Of a stretch of 64,000 nucleotides of DNA, positions 1 through 9,255 are shown piece after piece. Every line of letters starts with the position of its first letter. The first letter of the stretch is position 1. The position numbers were made by a program, and so were the translations under genes. The notes beneath the pieces were generated by a model. That model saw only the letters and a program-made list of their open reading frames with translations. It was not told the origin of the DNA and did not search any database. This stretch comes from Mesorhizobium sp. YIM 152430. GTDB lineage: Bacteria; Pseudomonadota; Alphaproteobacteria; Rhizobiales; Rhizobiaceae. Location of the stretch: the NCBI RefSeq assembly GCF_029210365.1, contig NZ_JARGES010000027.1, forward strand, positions 372,001 to 436,000, read 5' to 3'.

Positions 1-824
1 CCACCAATGACGACGACCTCGAGTCGAGCTCTGCGCCGCTGCTCGACCATCTGATCGAACTGCGTTCGCGGCTTATCCGTGCGCTGATCGGCTTCTTCGT
101 CGCCTTCCTGGTCTGCTTCTTCTTCGCCCGCGAACTCTTCAATCTGCTCGTCATTCCCTTCCAGTGGGCGACCGAATGGGCCGGTCTCGACCCGAAAAGC
201 GTCGACCTCATCTACACCGCGCCGCAGGAATTCTTCTTCACCCAGATCAAGCTCGGCATGTTCGGCGGCATGGTTCTGGCCTTTCCGCTGATCGCCAACC
301 AGGTCTACAAGTTCGTCGCGCCGGGGCTCTACAAGAACGAACGCGCCGCCTTCCTGCCGTTCCTGATCGCATCGCCGATCCTGTTCCTGATGGGCGCGGC
401 GATGGTCTATTTCTTCTTCACGCCGATGGTGATGTGGTTCTTCCTATCGATGCAGCAGGTCGGCCCCGATCAGGAAATCCAGATCTCGCTTCTGCCGCGC
501 GTTTCGGAATATCTCAGCCTGATCATGACGCTGATTTTCGCGTTCGGGCTGGTCTTCCAGTTACCCGTGGTGACGACGCTGATGACGCGCGTCGGCATGG
601 TCACGGCGGCCGGTCTGGCGGACAAGCGCAAATACATGATCGTCGCCGCCTTCGTCGTCGCGGCCGTCATCACGCCGCCCGATCCGATCAGTCAGATCGG
701 TCTTGCGCTGCCTACGATCCTTCTCTACGAGGTCTCCATCTGGATTGCCCGCAGGATCGAACGCAATCGCGAACGGGAACGCATCGCCCGCGAAAAGGCG
801 GAAGAGGCGTCCTCCAAGGTCTAG
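1..824 (+). CDS. tatC: Sec-independent protein translocase TatC (5' end outside window)
   Basis: TatC is the multispanning receptor of the twin-arginine export pathway and binds the signal peptides of folded substrates with TatB. The reading frame is open from base 3, so only the first few residues lie upstream. About 273 residues are visible. It shows the cytoplasmic N-terminus (LLDHLIELRSRL), the periplasmic motif TAPQEFFFTQIK, the segment VAPGLYKNER and several hydrophobic helices. The tail is charged and rich in Arg and Glu. The stop is 66 bases before serS on the same strand. tatA and tatB are expected just upstream but cannot be seen. The family assignment is secure. Confidence 0.95.
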   Translation, partial: TNDDDLESSSAPLLDHLIELRSRLIRALIGFFVAFLVCFFFARELFNLLVIPFQWATEWAGLDPKSVDLIYTAPQEFFFTQIKLGMFGGMVLAFPLIANQVYKFVAPGLYKNERAAFLPFLIASPILFLMGAAMVYFFFTPMVMWFFLSMQQVGPDQEIQISLLPRVSEYLSLIMTLIFAFGLVFQLPVVTTLMTRVGMVTAAGLADKRKYMIVAAFVVAAVITPPDPISQIGLALPTILLYEVSIWIARRIERNRERERIAREKAEEASSKV

Positions 825-890
825 GCGCTCGCCGGACCCCTCGTCGTTCGGTTGCGGCCATTCCCTGAAATGCACCGGGACGCTCTGCCA

Positions 891-2195
891 ATGCTCGACA
901 TCAAATGGATTCGCGAAAAGCCCGAAGCGCTTTCCGCAGCACTCGTGAAGCGCGGCTGGTCGCAGGAAGAGGCCGCGGCCAAGGTCGGGGAAATCATCGG
1001 CCATGACGAGGCCCGCCGCGCCCATCTCGTCGCGCTTCAGGAAAAGCAGGAACGCCGCAATGCCGCGTCGAAGGAAATCGGCAACGCCATGCGCTCCGGC
1101 GACATGGAGCTTGCCGAGCGCCTGAAGGCCGAGGTGGCCGACATCAAGATCTTCGTCCAGAACGGCGAGGCGACCGAGCGCGAGTTCGACCGGCAGATGA
1201 GCGATGCGCTTGCCGTCCTGCCCAACATCCCGCTCGACGACGTGCCCCTCGGAAAGGATGAGCACGACAATGTCGAGGTCCGGCGGATCGGCGATCCGAG
1301 GCCGAAGGCCAACTGGACGCGCGAGCATTTCGAAATCGGCGAAGCGCTCGGCGAGATGGATTTCGAGCGCGCGGCGAAGCTTTCGGGCTCGCGCTTTACG
1401 GTGCTCTCCGGGCAGATCGCGAGGCTGGAGCGCGCGCTCGGCCAGTTCATGCTCGACCTGCACACGGGCGAACACGGATATACGGAAATGCAGGTGCCGT
1501 TGCTCGTGAAGGACGATGCGCTGTTCGGGACCAACCAGCTTCCCAAATTCGAGGAAGACCTTTTCTTCGCCAGACATGGCGAGAGCAGGCTCGGCCTCAT
1601 CCCCACCGCCGAAGTCTCGCTCACCAACATGGTCCGCGAGGAGATCGTCGCGAACGACCGTCTCCCGCTGCGCCTGACGGCGCTGACGCCGTGCTTCCGC
1701 TCGGAAGCGGGTTCGGCCGGACGCGACACGCGCGGCATGTTGCGCCAGCATCAGTTCTACAAGGTCGAACTCGTCTCGATCACCGCGCCGGAGGACTCGA
1801 TCGCCGAGCACGAACGGATGACGGGCTGCGCCGAGGAAGTGCTCAAGCGCCTCGACCTGCCGTTCCGCACCGTGACGCTTTGCACCGGCGACATGGGCTT
1901 CGGCGCGCGCAAGACCTACGACATCGAGGTCTGGCTGCCGGGCCAGAACGCCTATCGCGAGATTTCGTCCTGCTCGGTTTGCGGCGATTTCCAGGCGCGG
2001 CGCATGAACGCGCGCTATCGCCGCGCGGACGGCAAGGGCACCGGCTTCGTCCATACGCTGAACGGCTCGGGCGTCGCGGTCGGCCGCGCATTGATCGCCG
2101 TGATGGAAAATTACCAGAACGAGGACGGCAGCGTCACAGTCCCGCAAGCCTTGCGGCCCTATATGGGCGGGCTGGAAAAGATCGGCACCAGATAA
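891..2195 (+). CDS. serS: Seryl-tRNA synthetase
   Basis: This enzyme charges tRNA-Ser and tRNA-Sec with serine. The 434-residue protein has the N-terminal coiled-coil arm (about residues 28-105) that contacts the tRNA long variable arm. The class II catalytic core follows: TAEVSLTNM, motif 2 with [15 protein letters not shown] and HQFYKVELV, and motif 3 [19 protein letters not shown]. The start was set at [14 protein letters not shown], the family's usual N-terminus. An upstream in-frame ATG at 852 would add 13 unconserved residues. It lies between tatC and surE on one strand, the usual order in Rhizobiales. Confidence 0.97.
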   Translation: MLDIKWIREKPEALSAALVKRGWSQEEAAAKVGEIIGHDEARRAHLVALQEKQERRNAASKEIGNAMRSGDMELAERLKAEVADIKIFVQNGEATEREFDRQMSDALAVLPNIPLDDVPLGKDEHDNVEVRRIGDPRPKANWTREHFEIGEALGEMDFERAAKLSGSRFTVLSGQIARLERALGQFMLDLHTGEHGYTEMQVPLLVKDDALFGTNQLPKFEEDLFFARHGESRLGLIPTAEVSLTNMVREEIVANDRLPLRLTALTPCFRSEAGSAGRDTRGMLRQHQFYKVELVSITAPEDSIAEHERMTGCAEEVLKRLDLPFRTVTLCTGDMGFGARKTYDIEVWLPGQNAYREISSCSVCGDFQARRMNARYRRADGKGTGFVHTLNGSGVAVGRALIAVMENYQNEDGSVTVPQALRPYMGGLEKIGTR

Positions 2196-2207
2196 GGGAG
2201 ACTAGCC

Positions 2208-2969
2208 TTGCGCATTCTGCTCACCAATGACGACGGCATCCACGCCGAAGGCTTGAAGGTTCTGGAGCGGATTGCCCGGCAACTCTCCGACGATGTCTGG
2301 GTGGTGGCGCCGGAGACCGACCAGTCGGGCTTCGCCCATTCGCTGTCCCTGTCCGAGCCGCTGCGGATGCGCAAGATTTCCGACCGGCATTTCGCCGTGC
2401 GCGGCACGCCGACCGACTGCGTCATCATGGGCGTGCGCGAAATCCTGCCCGAACCGCCGGACCTCATTCTTTCCGGCGTCAATTCCGGCTCCAACGTCGC
2501 CGACGACGTGACCTATTCGGGCACGGTCGCGGGCGCAATGGAGGGAACGTTGCTCGGCATTGCCTCCATCGCGCTCAGCCAGGGCTACAACGTGACCGAG
2601 GAAGGCCGCACCCTGCACTGGGAAACGGCCGAAAGACACGCGCCTGCGGTCCTGACGAAAATGCTCGACGCCGCCATTCCGGCCGATATCTTCCTCAATA
2701 TCAATTTCCCGAACTGTCCTGCCGGCGAGGTCAAGGGCACGCGCGTCACCGGACAGGGCAAGCGTGTCCACGGCCTCTGGCTCGACAAGCGCAAGGACGG
2801 GCGCGGCTTCCCCTATTACTGGCTGCGATTCGGCCGCGAGCCTTCCGAAATTCGCGAAGGCACCGACCTGGCCGCCTTGCGGGACAATTACATCTCGATC
2901 ACCCCGCTCCATCTCGACCTGACCGCCAACGAGATCAAGGATCAGCTTGCAAAGGCGCTCGCGTCATGA
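2208..2969 (+). CDS. surE: 5'/3'-nucleotidase SurE
   Basis: SurE is a metal-dependent nucleoside monophosphate phosphatase linked to stationary-phase survival. The 253-residue protein begins at a TTG codon and carries the signature [16 protein letters not shown], where the Asp pair (residues 8-9) ligates the metal. The conserved DQSGFAHS and [18 protein letters not shown] segments follow. An AGGGAG stretch precedes the TTG. The gene ends 4 bases inside pcm (ATGA overlap). This surE-pcm coupling is widespread in proteobacteria and suggests joint translation. Confidence 0.95.
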   Translation: MRILLTNDDGIHAEGLKVLERIARQLSDDVWVVAPETDQSGFAHSLSLSEPLRMRKISDRHFAVRGTPTDCVIMGVREILPEPPDLILSGVNSGSNVADDVTYSGTVAGAMEGTLLGIASIALSQGYNVTEEGRTLHWETAERHAPAVLTKMLDAAIPADIFLNINFPNCPAGEVKGTRVTGQGKRVHGLWLDKRKDGRGFPYYWLRFGREPSEIREGTDLAALRDNYISITPLHLDLTANEIKDQLAKALAS

Positions 2970-3616
2970 CGGACCAGGTCGAGCGCGAAGGCTTTGCCGC
3001 ATTTCTCCTGCGCGCCCGCGCGCTGGGAATCACCGGCCGCGAACTGATCGCCGCGATCGAGGCGACGCCCCGGCAGGGTTTCGTTCCGAACCAGTGGCAG
3101 GCCGACGCCTGGTCGAAACGCCATGTTCCGATCGAATGCGGCGAGGCGATCGAGGGCATCGACCTTCAGGCGCAGTGCCTGGCGGCGCTTAATGTCCAGC
3201 CCGGCCAGCGCGTCTGCGAAATCGGCACCGGTTCGGGCTATACGGCGGCGATCCTCGGCCGCATCGCGGGCAGGGTACTTTCGCTGGAACGCTACAGGAC
3301 GCTCGCCGAACTGGCGCAGGGCCGGATCGAGACCCTGGCGCTCCAGAACGTCGTCGTGCGCCATGCGGACGGACTTTCGGGCATCAGTGCCGAAGGTCCG
3401 TTCGACCGCATCATCGCCTGGTGCGCCTTCGACGCCATGCCGCGCCATTTCGTCGACCAGCTCTCGAGCAACGGCATCATGATCGCCGCGATCGGTCCAG
3501 CCGAGGACGAGCAGGCGCTTGCACGGCTGACCAAGGTCGGCAGCCGCTTCGAGCGCGAGGATATCGGCCGTGTCCGATTCCAGCCGATCGTCAGGGGACT
3601 GGCGTCCGTCATCTGA
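2966..3616 (+). CDS. pcm: Protein-L-isoaspartate O-methyltransferase
   Basis: Pcm repairs isomerised aspartyl residues in aged proteins using S-adenosylmethionine. The 216-residue protein has the SAM-binding motif I ([14 protein letters not shown], near residue 77) and the family segment for substrate approach around MPRHFVDQL. It overlaps surE by 4 bases. The order serS-surE-pcm-nlpD matches other Rhizobiales. The next gene begins about 100 bases downstream and probably has its own transcription or translation signals. Confidence 0.93.
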   Translation: MTDQVEREGFAAFLLRARALGITGRELIAAIEATPRQGFVPNQWQADAWSKRHVPIECGEAIEGIDLQAQCLAALNVQPGQRVCEIGTGSGYTAAILGRIAGRVLSLERYRTLAELAQGRIETLALQNVVVRHADGLSGISAEGPFDRIIAWCAFDAMPRHFVDQLSSNGIMIAAIGPAEDEQALARLTKVGSRFEREDIGRVRFQPIVRGLASVI

Positions 3617-3719
3617 TTTCCGCTGAAATGCCACGATTATGCCGCCGAATTTAACCGTGCAGTAAGATTAACGCGCTTTAATCCAGATCAATCGGTATCG
3701 GGTAATTGCGGGTTCTGCC

Positions 3720-5015
3720 ATGTGCTTCGGCCTTTCTCATCAGACGCGACGGATTCTCCTGCGCAGCGCCGCAATCGCGGTGGTTGGCGGTCTGGCTGCC
3801 GGCTGCAGCTCGAACGTCCAGCGCTTCCAGGATTCACTCTTCACCGGATCTTCGAACAGCACGGCTGCGGTCGCGCCGGTTTCCCAGCCTTATCCGGGAG
3901 ACGTCAGGCAGGTTGCCGGCGTCGACCAGACCTACACCGGCTCCGTCGCCCGCAATGGCACGCGCGGCGCTCCGGTCCCGGCGGCGACCGTCGGCGGCGG
4001 TCAGCTCGTCTATCAGGCACAGCAGCAACCGGTCTACCAGCAGCAGCCGGTCTACGCGAACCAGGGCGTCGCCGCCTCGCCGGTGGGCCGTTCGACGCTT
4101 GCGCCGCCCTCGGGTAGCCAGATGGCGGCCGCCCCGCAAGTCAACCAGCCGGCGCCCATTCAGCCGACGTCGAACGCGCTGCCATCGCCATCGCCTTCGC
4201 AGCCCCAGCCGCAGCAGCCCAGCCAGACGCAGGTCGCGGTGTTGCCGCAGACCCCGAAGGTGGGCGATGCCGGTCAGGCGCAGCAGCCGCAGACGGCTCC
4301 CGCCCCTGGGGCCTCGGGCGGAACGAGCTACACGGTCGTCTCCGGTGACACGCTTTCGGCGATCTCGCGCCGCACCGGCGTATCGGCCGACGCGATCAAA
4401 CGTGCGAACAATCTCGACAGCGGACTGATCCGCATCGGACAGACGCTCACGATTCCTGGCGGCTCAGGCCAGGCGACGACGCAGGTGGCGAGCGCCGCGC
4501 CCAAGCCCGATCCGGTCGTCACCAGCGGAACGGTTGCCCCGCAAAAGCCGGCCGAAACCGCGCAACCGCAGGCGGTCGCCTACGCTCCGGCGCAATCGGT
4601 CGAATCCGCCGTCAAGGACGGCGCGGCCGTCGCGCCCGGCTCGACCGGCGTCGGCAAGATGCGCTGGCCGGTCCGCGGCCGCGTCATCTCGAATTTCGGT
4701 TCCGCGCAGAGCGGCGACGGCATCGATATCTCCGTCCCGAGCGGCACGCCGGTAATGGCTGCCGAAAACGGCGTCGTGATCTATGCCGGAGACGGTCTCA
4801 AGGAGTTCGGCAACACGGTTCTGGTCCGCCATGACGATGGGCTCGTGACCGTCTACGGCCATGCCAGCGACCTGAAGGTGGCGCGCGGCGAGAAAGTGAC
4901 GCGCGGTCAGCAGATCGCGACATCCGGCATGAGCGGCAATGCGCAGGCGCCTAAGTTGCGCTTCGAGGTCCGCAAGGACTCCGCGCCCGTCAACCCGGCA
5001 GCCTATCTGGAATAG
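3720..5015 (+). CDS. nlpD: NlpD-like lipoprotein with LysM and degenerate M23/LytM domain
   Basis: This is a 431-residue envelope lipoprotein, probably a divisome-linked activator of peptidoglycan amidases. A signal peptide ends in a lipobox GLAAGC, with Cys29 as the lipidation site. It is followed by a long Pro/Gln/Ala-rich linker with a QQQPVYQQQPVY repeat. One LysM domain spans residues 204-246 (TVVSGDTLSAISRRTG). A LytM fold fills about residues 312-431. The catalytic His of the HxxxD motif is replaced (SGDGIDI) and the final HxH is KLRFEV, so the peptidase site appears dead, as in E. coli NlpD. It follows surE-pcm. Function by homology only. Confidence 0.85.
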   Translation: MCFGLSHQTRRILLRSAAIAVVGGLAAGCSSNVQRFQDSLFTGSSNSTAAVAPVSQPYPGDVRQVAGVDQTYTGSVARNGTRGAPVPAATVGGGQLVYQAQQQPVYQQQPVYANQGVAASPVGRSTLAPPSGSQMAAAPQVNQPAPIQPTSNALPSPSPSQPQPQQPSQTQVAVLPQTPKVGDAGQAQQPQTAPAPGASGGTSYTVVSGDTLSAISRRTGVSADAIKRANNLDSGLIRIGQTLTIPGGSGQATTQVASAAPKPDPVVTSGTVAPQKPAETAQPQAVAYAPAQSVESAVKDGAAVAPGSTGVGKMRWPVRGRVISNFGSAQSGDGIDISVPSGTPVMAAENGVVIYAGDGLKEFGNTVLVRHDDGLVTVYGHASDLKVARGEKVTRGQQIATSGMSGNAQAPKLRFEVRKDSAPVNPAAYLE

Positions 5016-5124
5016 CCGGGCAATGATTTGGCCACATTTGTGCGGTGCGAGGTACAGACGCCTCGCCGCACGGAGCGGCCGGCGTTCGACGCTGCCTGTT
5101 TAGTCTCCAGTCCAGGATCGCGTC

Positions 5125-5150
5125 TGCCCGTCCCGCTTGCGGGGCGGGCA
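5125..5150. terminator. GC-rich hairpin between convergent genes
   Basis: Arms at 5125-5136 and 5139-5150 pair over 12 positions with one mismatch. The hairpin sits between the 3' ends of the NlpD-like gene and the DUF815 ATPase gene. There is no T-run on either side, so an intrinsic terminator is only a suggestion. Nothing else is evident in the 5016-5164 gap. Confidence 0.4.
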
Positions 5151-5164
5151 ATCTGCATTGCGCG

Positions 5165-6025
5165 TCAAAGGCTGCGGCCCAGCCGGCCCGCCAGGTCCTG
5201 CGTGAACTGCCACGCCACGCGGCCCGAGCGCGCGCCGCGCGTCGTCGCCCATTCGAGCGCGTCCCGGTGAAGCTCCTCCCGCGGCACGTCCAGCACGAAA
5301 TGCGCGGCGTATCCGTCGATCATCGCCAGATAGTCGTCCTGCGAGCATTTGTGGAAGCCGAGCCAGAGGCCGAAGCGGTCGGACAGCGACACCTTCTCTT
5401 CCACCGCTTCGGACGGATTGATGGCGGTCGACCGCTCATTGTCGATCATGTCTCGGGGCAGGAGGTGGCGACGATTCGACGTCGCGTAGAAGACGACATT
5501 GTCCGGCCGGCCCTCGACGCCCCCTTCGAGCGCGGCCTTGAGCGATTTGTAGGAGGTATCGTCGTGGTCGAAGGAGAGGTCGTCGCAAAACAGGATGAAG
5601 CGGTAGGGCGTGTCCTTCAGGAGGCCGAGCAGCCGGGGCAGGGTGCCAATGTCCTCGCGGTGGATCTCGATCAGTTTCAGGCCGGGCTCACGCGCTGCGG
5701 CTTCGGCGTGAGCGGCCTTGACGAGCGAGGACTTGCCCATGCCGCGCGCGCCCCACAGGAGGACGTTGTTGGCTGCATGGCCCGCCGCGAAGCGTTGCGT
5801 GTTTTCCAGAAGGATGTCGCGGACGCGGTCGACGCCCTTGATCAGCCCGATGTCGACGCGGCTGACCTTCGCGACAGGATCGAGAGCGAGTTCCTCGGCG
5901 TTCCACACGAAGCAACCGGCTGCGTCGAACGCGGGCACGGCGACCTGGCGCGGCCCCATGCGTTCGAGGGCTTCGGCGACGCGGTCGAGTTGCGTCATCA
6001 GGCGGGCGACGTCAGGACGATCCAA
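5165..6025 (-). CDS. DUF815-family AAA ATPase
   Basis: A 286-residue soluble P-loop ATPase of the DUF815 family, whose cellular role is not established. Visible features are Walker A (GARGMGKSS), Walker B (FILFCDDLSF), a sensor-like ATSNRRHLLPRDM and an arginine-containing SDRFGLWLGF segment. The start was set at a TTG at 6025 because an AAGGAAG ribosome binding site lies 6-8 bases upstream. An ATG at 5998 is the alternative. The longer reading frame to 6220 lacks family-like sequence. The gene is divergent from yajC. Confidence 0.82.
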   Translation of the reverse strand: MDRPDVARLMTQLDRVAEALERMGPRQVAVPAFDAAGCFVWNAEELALDPVAKVSRVDIGLIKGVDRVRDILLENTQRFAAGHAANNVLLWGARGMGKSSLVKAAHAEAAAREPGLKLIEIHREDIGTLPRLLGLLKDTPYRFILFCDDLSFDHDDTSYKSLKAALEGGVEGRPDNVVFYATSNRRHLLPRDMIDNERSTAINPSEAVEEKVSLSDRFGLWLGFHKCSQDDYLAMIDGYAAHFVLDVPREELHRDALEWATTRGARSGRVAWQFTQDLAGRLGRSL

Positions 6026-6111
6026 CTTGCTCTTCCTTAGGCTTTTGCGATGCTGCGGCTCTATCACGCAGGCACGCGAGCGCAAAGCGGTGTAACGGGC
6101 GGCAACAAGAG

Positions 6112-6139
6112 TTGCATTGATGGCCTTAGCGACTATATT
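6112..6139 (+). promoter_or_regulatory. Putative sigma70-type promoter for yajC
   Basis: TTGCAT at 6112-6117 and TATATT at 6134-6139 are separated by 16 bases. They lie 63 bases before the yajC start in the divergent gap with the DUF815 gene. Both hexamers are close to consensus. No transcription start is known. Confidence 0.55.
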
Positions 6140-6153
6140 CGCGCCGATTTCAC

Positions 6154-6174
6154 GGGACCGCGCCATGCGGTCCC
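6154..6174 (+). promoter_or_regulatory. Perfect hairpin in the yajC 5' leader
   Basis: GGGACCGC (6154-6161) and GCGGTCCC (6167-6174) form a perfect 8-bp stem with a 5-base loop. It lies between the predicted promoter and the AGGAG ribosome binding site (6191-6195) of yajC. The bases after it (TTCGCGTATTTTC) are only mildly T-rich. It could be a leader stabiliser, an attenuator or a protein-binding element; the sequence does not decide. Confidence 0.4.
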
Positions 6175-6201
6175 TTCGCGTATTTTCACCAGGAGCAAAC
6201 G

Positions 6202-6540
6202 ATGTTCGTGACCCCCGCATATGCGCAGGCAGCCGGCGGCGCCCCCGACATTTTCGTCAGCATTCTTCCCTTCCTCCTGATCTTCGTGATCATGTATTTT
6301 CTGATCATCCGCCCGCAGCGGACCCAGTTGAAGAAGCGTACGGAAATGCTCTCCGCCATTCGCCGCGGCGATACGGTCGTCACCGGCGGCGGCCTGATCG
6401 GCAAGGTCACCAAGGTGATCGACGACAATGAACTCGAAATCGATCTCGGCAACGGTCTCAAGGTCACGTCTCTTCGCTCGATGATCGCGGATGTGCGCGT
6501 CAAGGGTGAACCCGTCGCCAACCAGAATGCCAAGAAGTAG
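6202..6540 (+). CDS. yajC: Preprotein translocase subunit YajC
   Basis: YajC is a small single-span inner membrane protein that associates with SecDF and the Sec holotranslocon. The 112-residue product has one transmembrane helix (about residues 14-36, ending FLIIRPQRTQ). A basic, soluble domain with RRGDTVVTGGGLIGKV follows, the family signature. An AGGAG site lies 6 bases before the ATG. secDF follows on the same strand after 153 bases. Confidence 0.95.
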   Translation: MFVTPAYAQAAGGAPDIFVSILPFLLIFVIMYFLIIRPQRTQLKKRTEMLSAIRRGDTVVTGGGLIGKVTKVIDDNELEIDLGNGLKVTSLRSMIADVRVKGEPVANQNAKK

Positions 6541-6550
6541 TCGCAATTGG

Positions 6551-6573
6551 GGGCCATCGAGAACCGATGGTCC
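6551..6573 (+). other. Hairpin in the yajC-secDF gap
   Basis: GGGCCATCG (6551-6559) pairs with CGATGGTCC (6565-6573) with one G-U wobble and a 5-base loop, just after the yajC stop. A second short hairpin, CGGGGC/GCCCCG, lies at 6651-6668, near the secDF start. Neither has a T-run. They may stabilise or separate the two parts of the transcript. Confidence 0.3.
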
Positions 6574-6612
6574 CGGAGCGCCGCGCAACGCCCTGGCCGG
6601 ATCGCGCCGGAT

Positions 6613-6642
6613 TTGCTTCGATTGAACCGATAAGCCGATAAT
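6613..6642 (+). promoter_or_regulatory. Putative promoter for secDF
   Basis: TTGCTT (6613-6618) and GATAAT (6637-6642) are spaced by 18 bases and end 51 bases before the secDF ATG. This would give secDF transcription independent of yajC. It is based on hexamer similarity only. Confidence 0.4.
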
Positions 6643-6693
6643 GTGTGGCGCGGGGCGGCCAAGCCCCGTCGCAAAACCGCCCTACGAGGCCCA

Positions 6694-9249
6694 ATGCTTT
6701 ATTTTGCCCGCTGGAAAACGATCTCGATCTGGCTCGTGGTGCTGTTCGGCGTCATCTTCGCTCTGCCGAACATGGCTTCGCAGTCGACGCTCTCGGCATT
6801 GCCGGACTGGCTGCCCAAGCGCCAGATGACGCTCGGCCTCGATCTTCAAGGCGGCTCGCACATGCTGCTTCAGATCGATCGGCAGGGGCTGGCCGATGAT
6901 CGCCTCGAGGTCGTTCGCGACGACGTACGCACATCACTTCGCAATGCAGGCATCGGCTATACGGGCCTGACCGAAAGCGGCAGCACCGTTCAAGTGCGCG
7001 TGCGCGACGAAGCGCAGATCGAGGCTGCTCGCACGGCGCTCCAGACACTCGCCGAGCCCGTATCGTCGGGTCTTTTCGGCACCGGGGTGGTCACGGAAGT
7101 CGAACTGGCCGAGACGGAGCCTGGCCTCTTCCGGCTCTCGCTCAGCAATGAGGGCGTCGCCTACAGACTCAATTCCGCACTCAACCAGTCCATCGAAGTT
7201 GTTGGGCGGCGCGTGAACGAACTCGGCACGACTGAGCCGATCATTCAGCGTCAGGGCGAGGACCGCATACTCGTGCAGGTGCCGGGCCTTCAGGACCCTG
7301 AACGGCTGAAGGAGATCCTCGGCCAGACGGCGCAGCTCACCTTCCAGATGGTCGACCAGACCAATTCGGTGGAAGACGCGATTGAAGGGCGCCCGCCCGC
7401 GGGCACCCGCGTCCTTTATTCGACCGACGAGCCGCGTATTCCCTACCTGATCGAAAATCGCGTCATCGTGTCGGGTGAAAACCTCGTCGATGCACAGGCG
7501 ACGTTCGACCAGCGGACGAACGAGCCCGTCGTCTCCTTCCGCTTCGACAATCAGGGTGCGACGCGATTCGGCCAGGCGACGCAGCAGAATGTCGGCCGTC
7601 CCTTCGCCATCATCCTTGACGGGGAGGTGATCTCGGCGCCGCGCATTAACGAGCCGATCCTCGGCGGCTCGGGTCAGATTTCGGGCAACTTCACCGTGCA
7701 GGGCGCAAACGATCTTGCCGTCCTGCTGCGCGCCGGCGCGCTGCCGGCCGATCTGACGATCATCGAGGAGCGCACCGTCGGTCCGAGCCTCGGCCAGGAT
7801 TCGATCGAGGCCGGCCAGATCGCCTCGCTTCTCGCGGGCTTTCTCGTCCTGGCCTTCATGATCGTCGCCTATGGCAAGCTCGGCATCATTGCGAATATCG
7901 CATTGATCGCCAATCTCGCCATGATCGTCGCGATCCTTTCAACGCTCGGCGCCACGCTGACGTTGCCGGGCATTGCCGGCATCGTGCTGACCATGGGTAT
8001 GGCGGTCGATTCGAACGTCATCATCTTCGAACGCGTGCGTGAAGAGCGCCGGCAGGGACGCTCCCTCGTCCAATCGCTCGATTCGGGCTTCCAGCGTGCG
8101 CTGTCCACCGTCATCGACGCCAATCTGACAACCTTCATCGCGGCGTCGATCCTGTTCTTCCTCGGCTCCGGCCCGGTGCGCGGCTTTGCCGTCACGCTCG
8201 CGATCGGCATCATCACCACCGTCTTCACCGCCTACACGCTGACGCGCTGGCTCATCGCCTGGTGGCTGCGCCGGCAGCGCCCGACCGAAATGCCGGCGGG
8301 CGCGGTGGGATACATTCCCAGCGACACCAAAGTCCCCTTCATGAAGTTCCGCAATTGGGGCTTTGCGATTTCGGGGGCGCTCACTGTCGCCGCCATTGCC
8401 CTGTTCTTCACCGTGAACATGAATTACGGCATCGATTTCCGAGGCGGTTCGGCTATCGAGGTGCAATCACGCGAAGGGCCGGCCGATGCCGGCGACGTTC
8501 GCGGACGACTGACCGCCCTGGACCTCGGCGAGGTCCAGGTGCAGGAATTCGGCAGCCCCAACGAGCTTCTGATCCGCATCGGCACGCAGGACGCCCAGAG
8601 TGACACCGCCGAGCAGGCCGCCGTCCAGCAGGTTCGAAGCGTTCTCGAAGCGGATTACGAGTTCCGCCGAGTCGAGATCGTCGGCCCGACCATCTCGAGC
8701 GAACTTGCACGCAATGGCACGATCGCGGTGATCGTCGCGATGCTGGCAATGCTGGTCTATATCTGGCTGCGCTTCGAATGGCAGTTCGCCGTCGGGGCCA
8801 TCGTCTCGACGCTGCATGACGTGATCATGCTGATCGGCTTCTACGTGCTGCTGGGGCTCGAATTCAACCTGACGAGTATCGCCGCCGTGCTGACCGTCGT
8901 CGGCTATTCGATCAACGATACGGTCGTCGTCTACGACCGTGTGCGGGAAAATCTGCGGCGTTTCAAGAAGATGCCCATCGCCGACATTCTCGATCTGTCG
9001 CTGAACCAGACCCTGTCGCGCACGATCCTGACCGGCGTGACGACGTTGCTTGCCCTGTTTGCCCTCTATCTCTTCGGCGGCGAGGTCATCGCATCGTTCA
9101 CCATCGCCATGATCATCGGCATTCTGATCGGCACTTATTCCTCGGTGTTCGTTGCGGGACCGCTGCTGATCCTGTTCAACCTTCGTCCGGCGAAGGTCGA
9201 GAAGGACGAAGCAGCCGACGCCCCGCCGGTCCAGCCAAGCCAGGCCTGA
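6694..9249 (+). CDS. secDF: Fused protein translocase SecDF
   Basis: SecD and SecF use the proton motive force to help pull exported proteins through SecYEG. Here both are in one 851-residue protein. The SecD half has LGLDLQGGSHMLLQID near the first helix, the periplasmic P1 region and GMAVDSNVIIFERVREE. The SecF half begins around residue 550 with NYGIDFRGGSAIEV and has GYSINDTVVVYDRVREN. Twelve membrane helices are expected. The start at MLYFARWKTI follows a GAGG site; an ATG at 6643 would add unconserved residues. The Mth938 gene starts 7 bases after the stop, so an operon is likely. Confidence 0.96.
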   Translation: MLYFARWKTISIWLVVLFGVIFALPNMASQSTLSALPDWLPKRQMTLGLDLQGGSHMLLQIDRQGLADDRLEVVRDDVRTSLRNAGIGYTGLTESGSTVQVRVRDEAQIEAARTALQTLAEPVSSGLFGTGVVTEVELAETEPGLFRLSLSNEGVAYRLNSALNQSIEVVGRRVNELGTTEPIIQRQGEDRILVQVPGLQDPERLKEILGQTAQLTFQMVDQTNSVEDAIEGRPPAGTRVLYSTDEPRIPYLIENRVIVSGENLVDAQATFDQRTNEPVVSFRFDNQGATRFGQATQQNVGRPFAIILDGEVISAPRINEPILGGSGQISGNFTVQGANDLAVLLRAGALPADLTIIEERTVGPSLGQDSIEAGQIASLLAGFLVLAFMIVAYGKLGIIANIALIANLAMIVAILSTLGATLTLPGIAGIVLTMGMAVDSNVIIFERVREERRQGRSLVQSLDSGFQRALSTVIDANLTTFIAASILFFLGSGPVRGFAVTLAIGIITTVFTAYTLTRWLIAWWLRRQRPTEMPAGAVGYIPSDTKVPFMKFRNWGFAISGALTVAAIALFFTVNMNYGIDFRGGSAIEVQSREGPADAGDVRGRLTALDLGEVQVQEFGSPNELLIRIGTQDAQSDTAEQAAVQQVRSVLEADYEFRRVEIVGPTISSELARNGTIAVIVAMLAMLVYIWLRFEWQFAVGAIVSTLHDVIMLIGFYVLLGLEFNLTSIAAVLTVVGYSINDTVVVYDRVRENLRRFKKMPIADILDLSLNQTLSRTILTGVTTLLALFALYLFGGEVIASFTIAMIIGILIGTYSSVFVAGPLLILFNLRPAKVEKDEAADAPPVQPSQA

Positions 9250-9255
9250 CACCGG

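Noticed and set aside
561..2147. A 528-codon minus-strand open frame over tatC and serS
   Set aside because: Antisense to conserved genes, Arg/Asp/Gly-rich shadow translation and no motif.
4015..4060. Tandem repeat (CAGCAACCGGTCTACCAG-type) as a separate repeat element
   Set aside because: It encodes the QQQPVY linker of the NlpD-like protein and is explained by the low-complexity coding region.
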